NCBI GenBank assembly: GCA_017794705.1
Contig: CP051235.1
Span: 435,010-499,009, forward strand
Reading direction: 5' to 3'
DNA: 64,000 nt
Source: Devosia sp.
GTDB lineage: Bacteria; Pseudomonadota; Alphaproteobacteria; Rhizobiales; Devosiaceae
This document shows, in pieces, positions 63,278-64,000 of this stretch (position 1 is the first letter of the stretch; each line of letters opens with the position of its first letter). The notes under the pieces were generated by a model that did no database searches, had not been told where the DNA came from, and saw nothing but the letters and a program-made list of their open reading frames with translations. The position numbers were made by a program, and so were the translations under genes.

Positions 63278-64000
63278 CGGCTCTGCCCGATCACCTTCAT
63301 TGCGGCATCAAATTCCACCCGCCGCGCCGCACGCCGGGCGGCTGCCTCCGCGTCCTCGCCCCACAGCCGGATATTGTAGTCCTCATCCAGATGTGCTGCG
63401 CTCCAGGCCGTGTCCGCATCGATCAGCTTCTCATTCAGCGCAATAGCCAGCAAGCCGGATCCCATCAGGCCGGTCGCAGAAACCAGCGCAGTCAACGTCA
63501 AATGATCCACGTTCTCAAGGCTTTCGGCGAGTTTGTTGATGGTTTGAGTCGGTTGATCCTCATGAATAACTCCAACTACCGGCTGAAAGCGGATGGAGAA
63601 ATGCCGGGCGAGCGCCGTCAGGATCGGGTCCCAACCAGCATCCTGAGCCTCCACCAGTTCCTGCGGACTGTCGGCGCGGAACAGCATCAAGTCGTTGCCG
63701 GCATATTTGATGACTTCCTCGCGCAGTTTGGGCGCTACCGCGGCACCGCCTTCAACACCCGCATTGACCAGCCGCGCCAGCGGCATCTTCATGGGATTGA
63801 TTTGCTCTTGCTGGGCCTCCCATTCGGCGGCGATCGCCTGCGCCAGTTCCCGTTTGGGTACGATGATCTCGACGCGCCCCGGCGTTTTGGTGACCCGTCC
63901 ATCCAGAAACACGGCAAAACCGCCGTCCTTTTCCTCAACCGTCACTGCCTTGTAGAAGCGCTTGGGCAGCTGTTTCGCATCCGAAGCGTCCTGCCGTCCC
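63274..64000 (-). CDS. ATP12-type F1-ATPase assembly chaperone (partial)
   Basis: The gene runs off the right edge; 242 residues are visible. The edge sequence LPKRFYKAVTVEE and DGGFAVFLDGRVTKTPGR are diagnostic of ATP12, which helps assemble the F1 alpha subunit in mitochondria and alphaproteobacteria. A GTG inside this region could be mistaken for a start, but the family-typical N-terminus continues past 64000. Its stop is nested with the folK stop (CTAG at 63274-63277). Confidence 0.92.
   Translation of the reverse strand, partial: GRQDASDAKQLPKRFYKAVTVEEKDGGFAVFLDGRVTKTPGRVEIIVPKRELAQAIAAEWEAQQEQINPMKMPLARLVNAGVEGGAAVAPKLREEVIKYAGNDLMLFRADSPQELVEAQDAGWDPILTALARHFSIRFQPVVGVIHEDQPTQTINKLAESLENVDHLTLTALVSATGLMGSGLLAIALNEKLIDADTAWSAAHLDEDYNIRLWGEDAEAAARRAARRVEFDAAMKVIGQSR

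Overview
The window is a gene-dense, high-GC chromosomal segment of an alphaproteobacterium. Markers are divK-pleD, mipZ, an Hda-type DnaA regulator, an ATP12-type F1 assembly factor, the GatCAB amidotransferase, and alphaproteobacterial small families (DUF3572, DUF1489, DUF983, DUF3291). The perM-hdaA-ppk-ppx order next to rnd, and purM-purN divergent from perM, point to Hyphomicrobiales (Rhizobiales), possibly a Devosia/Pelagibacterium-like lineage. The family-level guess is inference. I saw no phage, transposase, rRNA or CRISPR array. One tRNA-Leu is present. Bases 1-61 hold no recognisable gene.

Layout. 62-8540: RNase D, the polyphosphate pair ppk-ppx behind hdaA and a PerM-type permease, then purM-purN. 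8642-18517: a mixed housekeeping stretch with a DMT exporter, gatB, two GNAT acetyltransferases, chorismate mutase, a TopAI/YjhX-type protein, a PEP mutase/isocitrate lyase-like enzyme, an AT-rich patch with a frameshifted membrane gene and a leftover gene end, gatC-GNAT-gatA, and ruvX. 18757-28539: pyrB, a pyrC-like gene lacking metal ligands, plsY, dprA, topA, rnr, DUF983 and rpmG. 28933-30723: divK and pleD (cell cycle, c-di-GMP). 30857-35257: DUF3572, dinB, ridA, GDPD, a FemAB-like gene and HIT. 35355-42492: clpSA, a D,D-carboxypeptidase with a SPOR domain, mipZ, DUF1489 and a GST. 42565-42666: a 33-residue predicted membrane peptide with its own ribosome site, terminator and a CtrA-like box. 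42811-45224: mgtE and an aldo/keto reductase.

45422-57863 is the most striking block. A five-gene HAAT-type ABC transporter runs into acetyl-CoA synthetase (acs). Divergent from it are a short-chain-fatty-acid regulator (XRE plus ScfR/DUF2083 type), a single-domain response regulator, a two-helix membrane protein, and a histidine kinase whose sensor is an entire SLC5 sodium:solute symporter (CrbS-like). Together they read as a possible uptake, sensing and activation system for acetate or related short acids. This is inferred from gene content; the substrate is not shown by sequence alone.

57882-64000: tRNA-Leu(GAG), an orphan FliN-type protein, lipB, DUF4282, DUF3291, rimO, the folate genes folP-folB-folK, and the truncated end of an ATP12 chaperone gene running off the right edge.
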